Assembly: GCF_018642165.1 (NCBI RefSeq)
Contig: NZ_JAHHZM010000013.1
Span: 62,001 to 126,000 of the forward strand
Source of the DNA: Echinicola shivajiensis
GTDB lineage: Bacteria; Bacteroidota; Bacteroidia; Cytophagales; Cyclobacteriaceae
Reading direction: 5' to 3'
Length of the DNA: 64,000 nucleotides
Shown here: positions 1-7,682 of the stretch, piece after piece
Layout: every line of letters begins with the position of its first letter
How positions within the stretch are numbered: the stretch's first letter is position 1
The notes under the pieces: model-generated
Databases searched by the model: none
The model's input: the letters and a program-made list of their open reading frames with translations, nothing else
Told to the model about the DNA's origin: nothing
Made by a program: the position numbers and the translations under genes

Positions 1-543
1 TCGAATAGAGACGCATTCGTCAAATGGACTGTCAGCAGAGAATGGGAGAGTAGTCATTATGAAATTGAAAGATCTGTAGATGGAGTCGAAGCATTTGAAA
101 AGATTGGAGAAGTGCAGGCGGTGGGTTGGACAGATGAGTTAGTTGAATATGAGTTCAATGATGTGTCTTTGCCTTCTAAAGGAGCCGTTCTTTATTACAG
201 GATTAAACAAGTTGATTTGGATGGAAAATTTTCTTTTAGTGATGTAAGATCCTTAGGGATTCCAGAAATTTCGTCTATTGCTAGGGTTTGGAAGATTTAC
301 CCTAATCCTGTAGTTGGTAATGAATTATCAGTGGAGGACACTCGTAGTGTAACTGCTGCAAATGATCCATTAAGGTTTAGGTTGGTGGGAGTTTCCAGTG
401 TTTCACCTTATATGGATGTTTTGGGGGAGGAAATGTTAAGCTTGGAATTGCGAAGGTTGTTGGAAAACGCTGGGAGTGGCTTTTATTTGCTTGAAATTCA
501 ATGGGATGATAAGAAAGAAATGTTAAAGCTGATTAAGCGATAG
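1..543 (+). CDS. T9SS C-terminal sorting domain protein, 3' part only
   Basis: The reading frame is open from the first base, so this is the C-terminal end of a gene that starts before the window; a GTG at 112 is an internal Val, not a start. The visible 180 residues hold the module shared by the next three genes: a WT/S-x-x-x-EW stretch, HYEIERSVDG, AVGWTD, YYRIKQVDLDG, then the sorting-domain signature VWKIYPNP and a final GFYLLEIQWDD...KLIKR. This matches type A T9SS C-terminal domains, which direct cargo across the outer membrane and are usually cleaved with attachment to the cell surface. The N-terminal functional module is outside the window, so the role of the mature protein cannot be told. 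A surface or secreted location is inferred from the family. Confidence 0.85.
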   Translation, partial: SNRDAFVKWTVSREWESSHYEIERSVDGVEAFEKIGEVQAVGWTDELVEYEFNDVSLPSKGAVLYYRIKQVDLDGKFSFSDVRSLGIPEISSIARVWKIYPNPVVGNELSVEDTRSVTAANDPLRFRLVGVSSVSPYMDVLGEEMLSLELRRLLENAGSGFYLLEIQWDDKKEMLKLIKR

Positions 544-596
544 TGAATGAAAGAACGACGATATTGGTAAATCTGATTATCTGACCAGTTCTTACT

Positions 597-615
597 TCTC
601 ACGGATTCCACAGAT
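597..615 (+). repeat. Short dispersed repeat copy 1 (CACGGATTCCACAGAT type)
   Basis: The 19-mer TCTCACGGATTCCACAGAT occurs here and again at 2580-2598, each a few dozen bases or less after the stop of a T9SS gene. Similar CACGGATT-x-CACAGATT strings are, as I recall, common intergenic repeats in Bacteroidetes. Copy number outside this window is unknown. Confidence 0.6.
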
Positions 616-936
616 CTACTTGGAGGAAGACAGGTTTACACAGAATAAAACCTCATTTTTCTGACTCTTAAGTGCTTTTTGAAAGAATATTTTCTGTTCA
701 AAAGCTACTGGTGTCCTTAATGATATGCACATTTTTTAATATGTTGCTGCCTTTTTAAGCAGTGACTCAATAAATCAAACATTTTAATACAAGCCTTGAT
801 CTTGCATCTGGTATTTTTTATGTGATTAATTATCAGTGAGTTTTGTTGAAAATGTTCATTTTTTTTGTTTGAGCTCAGTTGAGCTTATAACTCTAATAAT
901 TATTACTCCACATCAATTTTGTCGGCTGGTTTTTGT

Positions 937-972
937 AAAAAGCCTCTATATATGATATATAGGGGCTTTTTT
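937..972 (+). terminator. Hairpin terminator
   Basis: A 17-base arm (937-953) reading AAAAAGCCTCTATATAT pairs with 955-971 with one G-T wobble and is followed by T residues. The innermost pairs must open to form a loop. It would end transcription from the partial T9SS gene and is nearly symmetrical, so it could act in both directions. Confidence 0.65.
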
Positions 973-1117
973 GTTTTATTGATATTCCAAACGGTAAAAA
1001 ACAATATATAAAAAACAAAAAAGTGTAAATAAAAATCAATAAATGTTTTTAATAATAATTTTAAATACTAATATTTGTATAGGAAAAACATAAAAATGTA
1101 AATAAATATTTTTAGAG

Positions 1118-2572
1118 ATGAAAAGAAATTTGTCCATACTGATGCAATTAACCTTTTTGCTAATGCTAGGGGCTAATGTGTATGGGCAGACTTTTACCTA
1201 CAGTCCAAGTAATAGTGGATGTAATGGCACTTGGGGAGATGCTGACTGTTGGAATGTCAGTGCTACGTCTGGCTGTACAGCCAATTCTGCCCCACCTTTA
1301 ACGAACACTTCAGGTTGTGAAGTGAATATTGTGATCAATGATGATATCAGTTATGATACAGGAGGTGATTACCTGGTCTTTGGAGGTACTTTTAATCAAT
1401 TGACTGTAGATAATGGTGCGGTTTTAACAATTGTCGGAAATGTAGAGATTAATTCCGAAGATATAATTTTCTTTAATGTGGAGAATGGAGGTGAAATTGA
1501 TATTCAAGGGGAGCTTAAAATGTCTTTAGGGACTAATTCAAATAATACAATTTTAAAAATAGACGGCGATTATAATTCATTTGTGAATACTGAATTAATC
1601 GATTTAAGAGGGCGAGCTATTATTGAAATTTTGGATGGTGGCTCACTTGTTTCTAGTGGTCCAACAAATTATAATGGGAATAGTTCTCGTATTGATGTTT
1701 ATGGATTCTTTAGAACTGCGAAAGTTGATATACAAGGGGGGAGTAATCATCAGTTGAATTCATATGGGACTGCAGAAATAGTAATTGAGGGAGATATAGT
1801 TCTAGGGGGGACCACAGATATTACATTTAATGGAGATAGTGAAGTAGATGTGGGCGGTGATATTATCAATAATGGTGCGGCTATTATAAAAGCTACAGAA
1901 AATGCCCAAGTATATTATTGTGGAATTATTTGGGATGAACCGGATGCTGAGGAGATTGATAACGGAAAATTTAATAACTCCTGCCGTTTGCTTCCTGTTC
2001 AAGCTTTAGAGATTTCTGGGGAATATAATAAAAGCGTCAATAAGGTTGTATTGAACTGGTCCACATTAAAGGAGAGTGACAATAGTCATTTTGAGGTGGA
2101 GAGATCATTTGATGGAATCGATGCGTTTGAAAAAATCGGTGCTGTCCAAGGAATAGGCTGGTCTGATAAGATGACTTATTATGATTTTGAAGATGAAAAT
2201 CTTTTGGTAACCGCCAAGAAGGCCTATTATAGAATTAAACAAGTGAGTTTGGATGGTGAAGAAACATTTAGTGATGTCATTGCTATTGATCTTCCCAATA
2301 TCAAAACTACCAAAAATGTTTGGCGCGCCTATCCCAATCCAAGTAGGGGTGAGCAGGTAAAAGTGGCCTTACTCAACCAAGAATTATATCAAGGTGAAGA
2401 GGTGAGCTTTAGGGTTTTCGATAGCCTGAATTCCTCTGGGCTAGTTAAGGTAAGTAATGCGCAGGCCCTTAACCCTAAAATAGCAGAGGTGCTAGGTCAG
2501 TTTTCCGCTGGCTTGGTAGTGGTGGAGATGATGTGGGATAATCATGTAGAGTATATTAAGGTGATTTTATAA
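1118..2572 (+). CDS. T9SS cargo protein with beta-solenoid-like N-terminal region
   Basis: A 484-residue secreted protein. Residues 1-23 form a signal peptide ending VYGQ. Next comes a Cys-containing stretch (GCNGTWGDADCW) and about 250 residues of short beta-strand repeats such as IDIQGEL, IVIEGDIVLGG and VDVGGDIINNG, which look like a right-handed beta-solenoid. After CRLLP (about 290) comes the family module with HFEVERSFDG, GIGWSDK and YYRIKQVSLDG, then VWRAYPNP near 405 and a final FSAGLVVVEMMWD, a type A T9SS sorting domain. The same N-terminal type is found at 36295-37986 on the other strand. The gene stands alone, with a terminator before and after. A surface adhesin or matrix role is inference; no catalytic residues were seen. 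Confidence 0.8.
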   Translation: MKRNLSILMQLTFLLMLGANVYGQTFTYSPSNSGCNGTWGDADCWNVSATSGCTANSAPPLTNTSGCEVNIVINDDISYDTGGDYLVFGGTFNQLTVDNGAVLTIVGNVEINSEDIIFFNVENGGEIDIQGELKMSLGTNSNNTILKIDGDYNSFVNTELIDLRGRAIIEILDGGSLVSSGPTNYNGNSSRIDVYGFFRTAKVDIQGGSNHQLNSYGTAEIVIEGDIVLGGTTDITFNGDSEVDVGGDIINNGAAIIKATENAQVYYCGIIWDEPDAEEIDNGKFNNSCRLLPVQALEISGEYNKSVNKVVLNWSTLKESDNSHFEVERSFDGIDAFEKIGAVQGIGWSDKMTYYDFEDENLLVTAKKAYYRIKQVSLDGEETFSDVIAIDLPNIKTTKNVWRAYPNPSRGEQVKVALLNQELYQGEEVSFRVFDSLNSSGLVKVSNAQALNPKIAEVLGQFSAGLVVVEMMWDNHVEYIKVIL

Positions 2573-2579
2573 AAAGGTA

Positions 2580-2598
2580 TCTCACGGATTCCACAGAT
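2580..2598 (+). repeat. Short dispersed repeat copy 2
   Basis: Identical 19-mer to 597-615, located 8 bases after the stop codon of the preceding T9SS gene and followed by AGCACGGAAAA, which extends the CACGGA theme. It sits before the terminator, so it would be transcribed in the 3' untranslated region. Confidence 0.6.
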
Positions 2599-2915
2599 TA
2601 GCACGGAAAAATACTGTTAACTCTATGGAAAACAGGGTAATCTATGGGAAACCAACTTATTTTGTATCAAAACATGTATTAAATATTACCTGCTATTCGA
2701 GTAAAAGAAAATTGAGAAATTATTTAGGTTAAAATTCAGGTTGCTTTTATTGTTTTAATCCTCTCTAGGTGTGGTTCCCTGGAGAGGATTTTTTTTATGA
2801 ACGACATTTTTTTAGGGGTAAAACCTTTTTATTTACGTTTCAAAAAGCTAAATTATATATTTATAATACAAAAAAATATATGTAAAAACATATTTCGGTT
2901 TTTGATTCGTTGATC
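2599..2915. other. Intergenic region between T9SS genes
   Basis: AT-rich gap carrying the terminator at 2757-2796 and the promoter region of the next gene. No exact TAnnTTTG box and no coding frame were found. Confidence 0.5.
2757..2796 (+). terminator. Hairpin terminator
   Basis: AATCCTCTC (2757-2765) pairs with GAGAGGATT (2782-2790); an inner AGG/CCT extends the stem, and eight T residues follow from 2789. A strong intrinsic terminator for the gene ending at 2572. Confidence 0.8.
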
Positions 2916-4487
2916 ATGAAAAATCTGCATTTCATATTTTTAGTGATTTTTTTGGCACTTTTTGTAAGTGAGGAAGTGTATGGACAAGGAGGTAATTGTA
3001 ATTGTCATCCAGTTAATGATTTGACAATTACCATTTCAGGTAGCGATAACGGAGTCCATGATGCTTCGGGATTGACAAATGTTTGTATTGAAGGGACTGG
3101 GATTTTTTCTGGGACAATCATCAATTTATCTGCTGATGCAGTAATTTGTATCGATGAAGAGGTTACTTATGAATTTGGTAGTGCCATAACTGATAATGAT
3201 GATGAAAATTGGGGACAAATATGGCCGGGTACTTGGACAGTAAACAATTATGGAAAGTTTATTGGGAGTACTGTTTTAACATTGCAAGATGGTCAGACAT
3301 TTAATAATTATAGTTATGGAGATTATGAGAGTTATGGCGATGTAGATGCGGATTTGTTTATAGAAGCGGGATTTTATATCCGTCCGGGAGGAGAAGGTCG
3401 TGAGGAGAATGATCAGTTTAATATTGATGAAGGAGGGGAATTTAATAATTATGGTTCAATAAATATTTCGGGTGATTTTGTTAATAATGGTGAGTTTTTA
3501 TCTGATATTGATGCAATAATTAATGTTGGAAATGAGTTCCATAATGAATCCGGGACTTCAGATATTTTAACATTACGAGCTTATGGGGAAATTACTAATA
3601 CTGGCGAAATAACACTTAGGGGTGTCATAGAATCGGTAACTGATGGGTTCAGAAATGCAAGAGATGACGATAGCGGTACGGTGATAGGAGTAGGAAGTCC
3701 TTGTGTTATGATTAAGGTGGCCACATTTATTGAAAATAATGGAGATGCATCACTTTTGGATGGAGAGAATGGATCAATTATTCTTGATTCGGGAGAAGAG
3801 AATTACGACAGAAGCGGTAATGAAGAGCCTGGTGTTTATGCAGTCGGTCAAGCGGATGATGTGAATATTACTGGAGAATGTTTTAGTCGATTGGCAGCAG
3901 TATTGCCTGTACTTTGGGACGGTTTTTCTGCAGAATATATCACGTATGATAAGTCCATTAAGTTGGATTGGTCCACCTCCAAGGAATGGGAAAACAACCA
4001 TTTTGAAATAGAGCGCTCGGTCGATGGGGTGGATAAATACCAGGAGATAGGAAGGGTAGCTGCTGTGGGTTGGTCGGATTTGATTTCCTATTATTCCTTT
4101 AAGGACACTGAACCGCCCATAAATGCTGAAAGGCTTTATTATCGAATCAAGCAGGTGGATCTTGATGGAGGCTATTCCTATAGCAAAACTTTGATGGTGG
4201 AGATGCCAACGATCAATTATACTCATGGGGTTTGGAAGGTATATCCTAATCCTACAAAAGGAGAATGGCTAAAACTGGTCTTAACCAAAAAAGAACAATA
4301 TAAAGGAGAGCTAATCAACTTTAGGATTTTTAATACTATAAATGCAACAGCTTACCAGAAGGTCACCTCATTGGCTGAGCTGAATTATGAGCTGGCCGAG
4401 ACAGTCAGAAATTTTTCTAGTGGATTGGTAGTGCTTGAACTGCGATGGGGAGAAAGTGCGGAATATATAAAAGTTATCAATAGGTAA
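2916..4487 (+). CDS. T9SS cargo protein, Asn/Gly-rich repeats
   Basis: A 523-residue protein. I take the ATG at 2916 rather than the TTG two codons earlier because it directly opens the signal peptide MKNLHFIFLVIFLALF...VYGQ. Residues 25-315 carry irregular short repeats of the kind NNYGSINISGDFVNNGEF, typical of stacked beta-strand folds, with an early CNCHP motif. After the linker AAVLPVLW come the shared family module (WSTSKEWENNHFEIERSVDG, AVGWSD, YYRIKQVDLDG) and the sorting domain from VWKVYPNP to LELRWG...YIKVINR. The protein is presumably exported by Sec and then T9SS. The gene is preceded by a strong terminator, so it is likely transcribed alone. The N-terminal half has no recognised enzymatic motif. 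Confidence 0.8.
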   Translation: MKNLHFIFLVIFLALFVSEEVYGQGGNCNCHPVNDLTITISGSDNGVHDASGLTNVCIEGTGIFSGTIINLSADAVICIDEEVTYEFGSAITDNDDENWGQIWPGTWTVNNYGKFIGSTVLTLQDGQTFNNYSYGDYESYGDVDADLFIEAGFYIRPGGEGREENDQFNIDEGGEFNNYGSINISGDFVNNGEFLSDIDAIINVGNEFHNESGTSDILTLRAYGEITNTGEITLRGVIESVTDGFRNARDDDSGTVIGVGSPCVMIKVATFIENNGDASLLDGENGSIILDSGEENYDRSGNEEPGVYAVGQADDVNITGECFSRLAAVLPVLWDGFSAEYITYDKSIKLDWSTSKEWENNHFEIERSVDGVDKYQEIGRVAAVGWSDLISYYSFKDTEPPINAERLYYRIKQVDLDGGYSYSKTLMVEMPTINYTHGVWKVYPNPTKGEWLKLVLTKKEQYKGELINFRIFNTINATAYQKVTSLAELNYELAETVRNFSSGLVVLELRWGESAEYIKVINR

Positions 4488-4558
4488 ATGAACATATGGA
4501 AAAACGAAATGAACGGTAAAAAGTAAAGGAAACTGTTTTTTCTTTTTTAAGTTTTTAT

Positions 4559-4566
4559 ATATTTGT
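4559..4566 (+). promoter_or_regulatory. Candidate -7 box TATATTTG
   Basis: Exact match to the Bacteroidetes TAnnTTTG consensus about 137 bases before the chosen ATG of the glycine-rich T9SS gene. No good TTG lies at the expected upstream distance, so this is tentative; in this AT-rich DNA such octamers also arise by chance. Confidence 0.3.
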
Positions 4567-4702
4567 TTCTATGTGATGCATATTTGTTACTAAGATAGGT
4601 TTAGTTGTAATAGAAATCTGTGTCATATGTAATGTGAGTATCATATCACCTGACTGTTAAGTGAGCCGCCCTACTCCTTGACGTTTGACAAATTGGAAAC
4701 AA

Positions 4703-6607
4703 ATGACCGGAATAACTTGTGCTTTTACTGCGCTGTTCTGCAATGGATCTATTAAAAGAGTGGCCTTTGTACTCATTGTTTTTTTAATTATTTCTCTCCA
4801 AGACGTCCATGCAAAATGTAATACACTTGTGGTAGAAGGGGATAACTATGAGGTAAATATTGAGTTGGAGATGATTGAGGTAGTTATCAATAATGATCAG
4901 TGCGCCATAGGTGGAGGGTATAATTATGATATTGTAGTCGATTATAATGTGTCTTTTTCTGGCGTCGATCCAGTTTTATACACTTTGCAGGGGTACGCTG
5001 GATGTAATGATCTCTATTTCGATTTGCCAAATGCGGGAGGAAATAGTTCTGTTGTCTCAAGTGGAAACGCTTGGAGCAGTTGTGGTGTGGTGCCCACTTT
5101 AGAAAGCTTGGGATGTAATAGTATTGATTTGGTTATTGAAGGTCGCGGTATATCCCATCAGTCAATCACCTTAGATTGCGAAAGTTTATTCGATGATAAT
5201 GCGTGTTTCGATACTTTTTACACAGCAGATGGAGATGGTATTTTGTATGTTTATTACTGTGATGAAGTCTTTACAATGCCGCAAAACTATGATGATGTTG
5301 AAGTGATGATTGTTGCTGGTGGTGGAGGCGGAGGCTTGGGAGAAAGTGCCGGTGGTGGCGGTGGCGGTGAGGTGATTTATAGGGCTTCGATGATTCTTAG
5401 TCCAGGCGCAAGTTATCAAGTAGCGGTAGGAGATGGTGGTGAAGGTGCTGCGAGCTTAAGTGAAACAGGAAATAATGGAGGTAATTCAAGCTTTAATAGT
5501 GTGGAGGCTATAGGCGGTGGCGGCGGTGGTACTGTTTCCAGTAATCCAGGTATAGCTAATGGTAAAGTAGGCGGTAACGGGGGGGGTGGGGCTGCATCTC
5601 CTGGAAATAGTTATCACGGAGGGAGTGGCAATGGCAATGCCCCAAGTCATAGTAATGCGGGAGGAAATGGGCATCAGAGTGGTGCAAGTAATAATCGTGC
5701 AGGCGGAGGCGGAGGAGGTGCTGGAGGATTAGGAAATAGTGCAGGGAATGGCCATAATCCAGGAGAGGGTGGCCTTGGAAGGCAGATTGATATGTTTTCG
5801 GAGTTCTCTTCAGTTACAATTGGGAATTTTTTTGCGGCAGGTGGTGGAGCTACTGGAAGAAAGAATAATGGCGATATGCAAGCGTCTGTTGGCGGTTCTG
5901 GTATAGGGGGTGATGGCAATGCATACGGTAATGGTGGACCAGGAAAAGAAAATACAGGTTCTGGAGGAGGTGCTGGAGTAAGCAAAGGTGGCAAAGGAGC
6001 TGATGGGGTGGTGGTTATCAAGCTAGGGGCAAAGATTTTACCTGTTGTTTGGGGTGAAGTGAATGCAAAATTATCATTTGATCAAAGAGGCGTTCAGCTC
6101 AGCTGGTCTTTGTTGCAAGAGGTGGATGTTAGTCATTACATTATAGAGCGTTCCTTGAACGGTATTCAGGATTTTAAGGTCATTGGAAATGTAGGTGTTC
6201 AACTAGACGGAGATTTACAATATGAATTTTTGGACAATAAATTACCTGATGCAGGAGGTAGGGCTTATTATAGGGTCAAGGAGGTCGGTATTTCTGGAAA
6301 ATATAACTACAGTGAAACGGTTTCTGTACGGATTGCTTACCAAAGAGAAAAGAGTTTATGGAAAGTCTTTCCCAATCCTTCCAATGGACAGGAAGTGAGT
6401 ATAGCATTTAATGGAGAGTTAAAGAAGACTCATCAAATTAAATTAACTGCATATAATTCCCTTTTTCGATCTCAAGAAATAACAGCAGTTTCTGTTGAGG
6501 AATTAAATAATAAGCTAAAGGTATTGTTGGGAGGGCAGATGTCTGGACTTGTGATTTTGGAGATTCATTGGGGGGGTAATACAGCATATTTAAAGTTGGT
6601 GCTTTGA
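4703..6607 (+). CDS. Glycine-rich T9SS cargo protein
   Basis: A 634-residue protein from the ATG at 4703; a TTG at 4685 would add six residues. A hydrophobic signal segment (RVAFVLIVFLIISL) ends near DVHA. Residues 35-160 form a Cys-containing beta-rich domain (CNTLVVEGD, YAGCNDLYFDLP, LGCNSIDLVIEGRG). A short YCDEVFTMPQNYDDVEVMIV strand leads into some 240 residues of glycine-rich sequence beginning VAGGGGGGLGESAGGGGGG, with SPGASYQVAVGDGGEG, as in the glycine-rich domain of secreted bacterial proteins. From ILPVVW (about 450) comes a divergent copy of the family module (HYIIERSLNG, YYRVKEVGISG) and the sorting domain LWKVFPNPSNG to LVILEIHWGG. This copy lacks the AVGWSD motif. The function of the glycine-rich part is unknown; a fibrous or matrix role is possible. 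Confidence 0.8.
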   Translation: MTGITCAFTALFCNGSIKRVAFVLIVFLIISLQDVHAKCNTLVVEGDNYEVNIELEMIEVVINNDQCAIGGGYNYDIVVDYNVSFSGVDPVLYTLQGYAGCNDLYFDLPNAGGNSSVVSSGNAWSSCGVVPTLESLGCNSIDLVIEGRGISHQSITLDCESLFDDNACFDTFYTADGDGILYVYYCDEVFTMPQNYDDVEVMIVAGGGGGGLGESAGGGGGGEVIYRASMILSPGASYQVAVGDGGEGAASLSETGNNGGNSSFNSVEAIGGGGGGTVSSNPGIANGKVGGNGGGGAASPGNSYHGGSGNGNAPSHSNAGGNGHQSGASNNRAGGGGGGAGGLGNSAGNGHNPGEGGLGRQIDMFSEFSSVTIGNFFAAGGGATGRKNNGDMQASVGGSGIGGDGNAYGNGGPGKENTGSGGGAGVSKGGKGADGVVVIKLGAKILPVVWGEVNAKLSFDQRGVQLSWSLLQEVDVSHYIIERSLNGIQDFKVIGNVGVQLDGDLQYEFLDNKLPDAGGRAYYRVKEVGISGKYNYSETVSVRIAYQREKSLWKVFPNPSNGQEVSIAFNGELKKTHQIKLTAYNSLFRSQEITAVSVEELNNKLKVLLGGQMSGLVILEIHWGGNTAYLKLVL

Positions 6608-6663
6608 GCTGAGGAAAAATGACTAAGAAAAACAGGGGCTTTTCATAAGTTTAGAAGACTGTT

Positions 6664-7311
6664 TTAGTCTCTTGCTGGGTGTTTCTCGTTTATTTTGATT
6701 TCTGCATTTCCTGAGATTAAATACCTTTTTCCAGATGGAATTTCTTCACAAAGGATTCTTGTACGCCTTGGTTGGATCTTTTTGAATTGGCGGCCTTTAA
6801 TTTCAAATACAGTCCCAATTCCCACTTCATTTAAGTAGATGTAATTGGAGTCTACTTCTTGTTTATCGTATTTTCTTAATTCTTTAATCAGCCAAAAGTC
6901 CGCTCCTGAGCTAGCTTTGGGATTGATCATATGTCTTTTGAGTGGGAGCAGTATGTCTTTGGGGAAAATCAGATCAGAAAGTAAAGGGGCCAATAGTGTT
7001 TGAAATTGCCTTTTCCATTCAGATCCATGCGGTTTAATTTTTATCCCAAAAAGTTTAAAAGTTCTGTAATGGGCTACTTCATGAATATAGGTTATTAAAA
7101 ACTGATAGGGGTTAAGATCGTGATTGATGGTGATTTTTTGAATCTTTCGGTCTGCCCTATACCTGAAGTCCCCAAGTTTGGTTTGTCTGGATTTACTGAT
7201 GGTAAAGTGAAATGGATCCTCTGCCCAGAGGTCCCAGCAGTACTGAACGGCATTTTCTGGTACCTTTTCTTTGAAAATGCTTAAGATTTCTAACTTTACT
7301 TTATTGTCCAT
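6664..7311 (-). CDS. SprT-like metalloprotease domain protein
   Basis: A 215-residue protein with the SprT-type zinc site: HEVAH at residues 77-81 (Glu78 catalytic) and a probable third ligand His95 in KPHGSEWK. SprT-like domains resemble eukaryotic Spartan, which degrades DNA-protein crosslinks; the bacterial role is not settled. The C-terminal 110 residues contain a VFEIKGRQFKK beta segment but no zinc-ribbon cysteines. It is the last of a minus-strand series era, der, lipoprotein, SprT, with 71 bases and a terminator (7328-7358) between it and the lipoprotein gene, so it probably has its own promoter or depends on read-through. It is convergent with the T9SS cluster. Confidence 0.8.
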   Translation of the reverse strand: MDNKVKLEILSIFKEKVPENAVQYCWDLWAEDPFHFTISKSRQTKLGDFRYRADRKIQKITINHDLNPYQFLITYIHEVAHYRTFKLFGIKIKPHGSEWKRQFQTLLAPLLSDLIFPKDILLPLKRHMINPKASSGADFWLIKELRKYDKQEVDSNYIYLNEVGIGTVFEIKGRQFKKIQPRRTRILCEEIPSGKRYLISGNAEIKINEKHPARD

Positions 7312-7327
7312 CTAAAAGCGAATTAAA

Positions 7328-7358
7328 TAAAAAAAAGAGCACCGATTGCTCAGTGCTC
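7328..7358 (-). terminator. Hairpin terminator after the lipoprotein gene
   Basis: Read on the minus strand, GAGCAC (7358-7353), a ten-base loop and GTGCTC (7342-7337) are followed by nine T residues. It lies between the lipoprotein gene and the SprT-like gene. Confidence 0.75.
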
Positions 7359-7382
7359 CTCATAAAATTTCAATAAATCTAA

Positions 7383-7604
7383 TTAGCCATTGATATCTTG
7401 AAGAGGTTCTTCAGTGATTTCCTCTAATGAATCAATAACTTCCTCCATGGATTCTTCTGATTCTTCAATTGAAGTTTCAATGGTTTCTTCAACCTCAGCA
7501 GGTTGAACTTCGATGATCTCTTCAGTTTGTTGAGCATCTTTTTTGCCACATGATACGGTCAATGCCAGACCGGAAATGGCAAACATCACGAATAGTTTTT
7601 TCAT
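7383..7604 (-). CDS. Small acidic lipoprotein
   Basis: A 73-residue protein. I choose the ATG at 7604 rather than the codon at 7634 because MKKLFVMFAISGLALTVSC is a complete lipoprotein signal with Cys19 as the lipidated residue, and a good promoter overlaps the region before it. After the Cys the mature part is short, disordered and very acidic, with runs of Glu (EETIETSIEESEESMEE). No family was recognised. Such small acidic lipoproteins are common in Bacteroidetes and their function is not known. It lies 78 bases downstream of der on the same strand. Confidence 0.65.
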   Translation of the reverse strand: MKKLFVMFAISGLALTVSCGKKDAQQTEEIIEVQPAEVEETIETSIEESEESMEEVIDSLEEITEEPLQDING

Positions 7605-7631
7605 GTGTTGAATTATCTTAAAATAAGTCCG

Positions 7632-7665
7632 CAAATGTACGTCTGTGAAACCATATTTTGATCAA
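7632..7665 (-). promoter_or_regulatory. Candidate promoter for the acidic lipoprotein gene
   Basis: On the minus strand a TTG (7665-7663) is followed 23 bases later by TACATTTG (7639-7632), matching the Bacteroidetes pattern TTG-N(17-23)-TAnnTTTG. The start point would fall near 7625, just upstream of the ATG at 7604, which supports that start. Confidence 0.5.
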
Positions 7666-7682
7666 TTCCATGAAAAATATTT

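Larger units (their letters stand above)
544..1117. other. Intergenic region, 574 bases
   Basis: AT-rich gap between two T9SS genes. It contains a copy of a short repeat (597-615), a strong hairpin terminator (937-972), and an A/T-only-like leader before the next gene with the sequence TAATATTTG near 1069, similar to a Bacteroidetes -7 box but with one extra base. No open frame or RNA gene was recognised. Confidence 0.6.

Noticed and set aside
3774-4226. Minus-strand open frame of 150 codons
   Set aside because: Antisense to the conserved C-terminal module of a T9SS gene.
5674-6021. Proline-rich minus-strand open frame of 115 codons
   Set aside because: It is the complement of the glycine-rich region of the T9SS gene (Gly codons read as Pro); no signal or family features.
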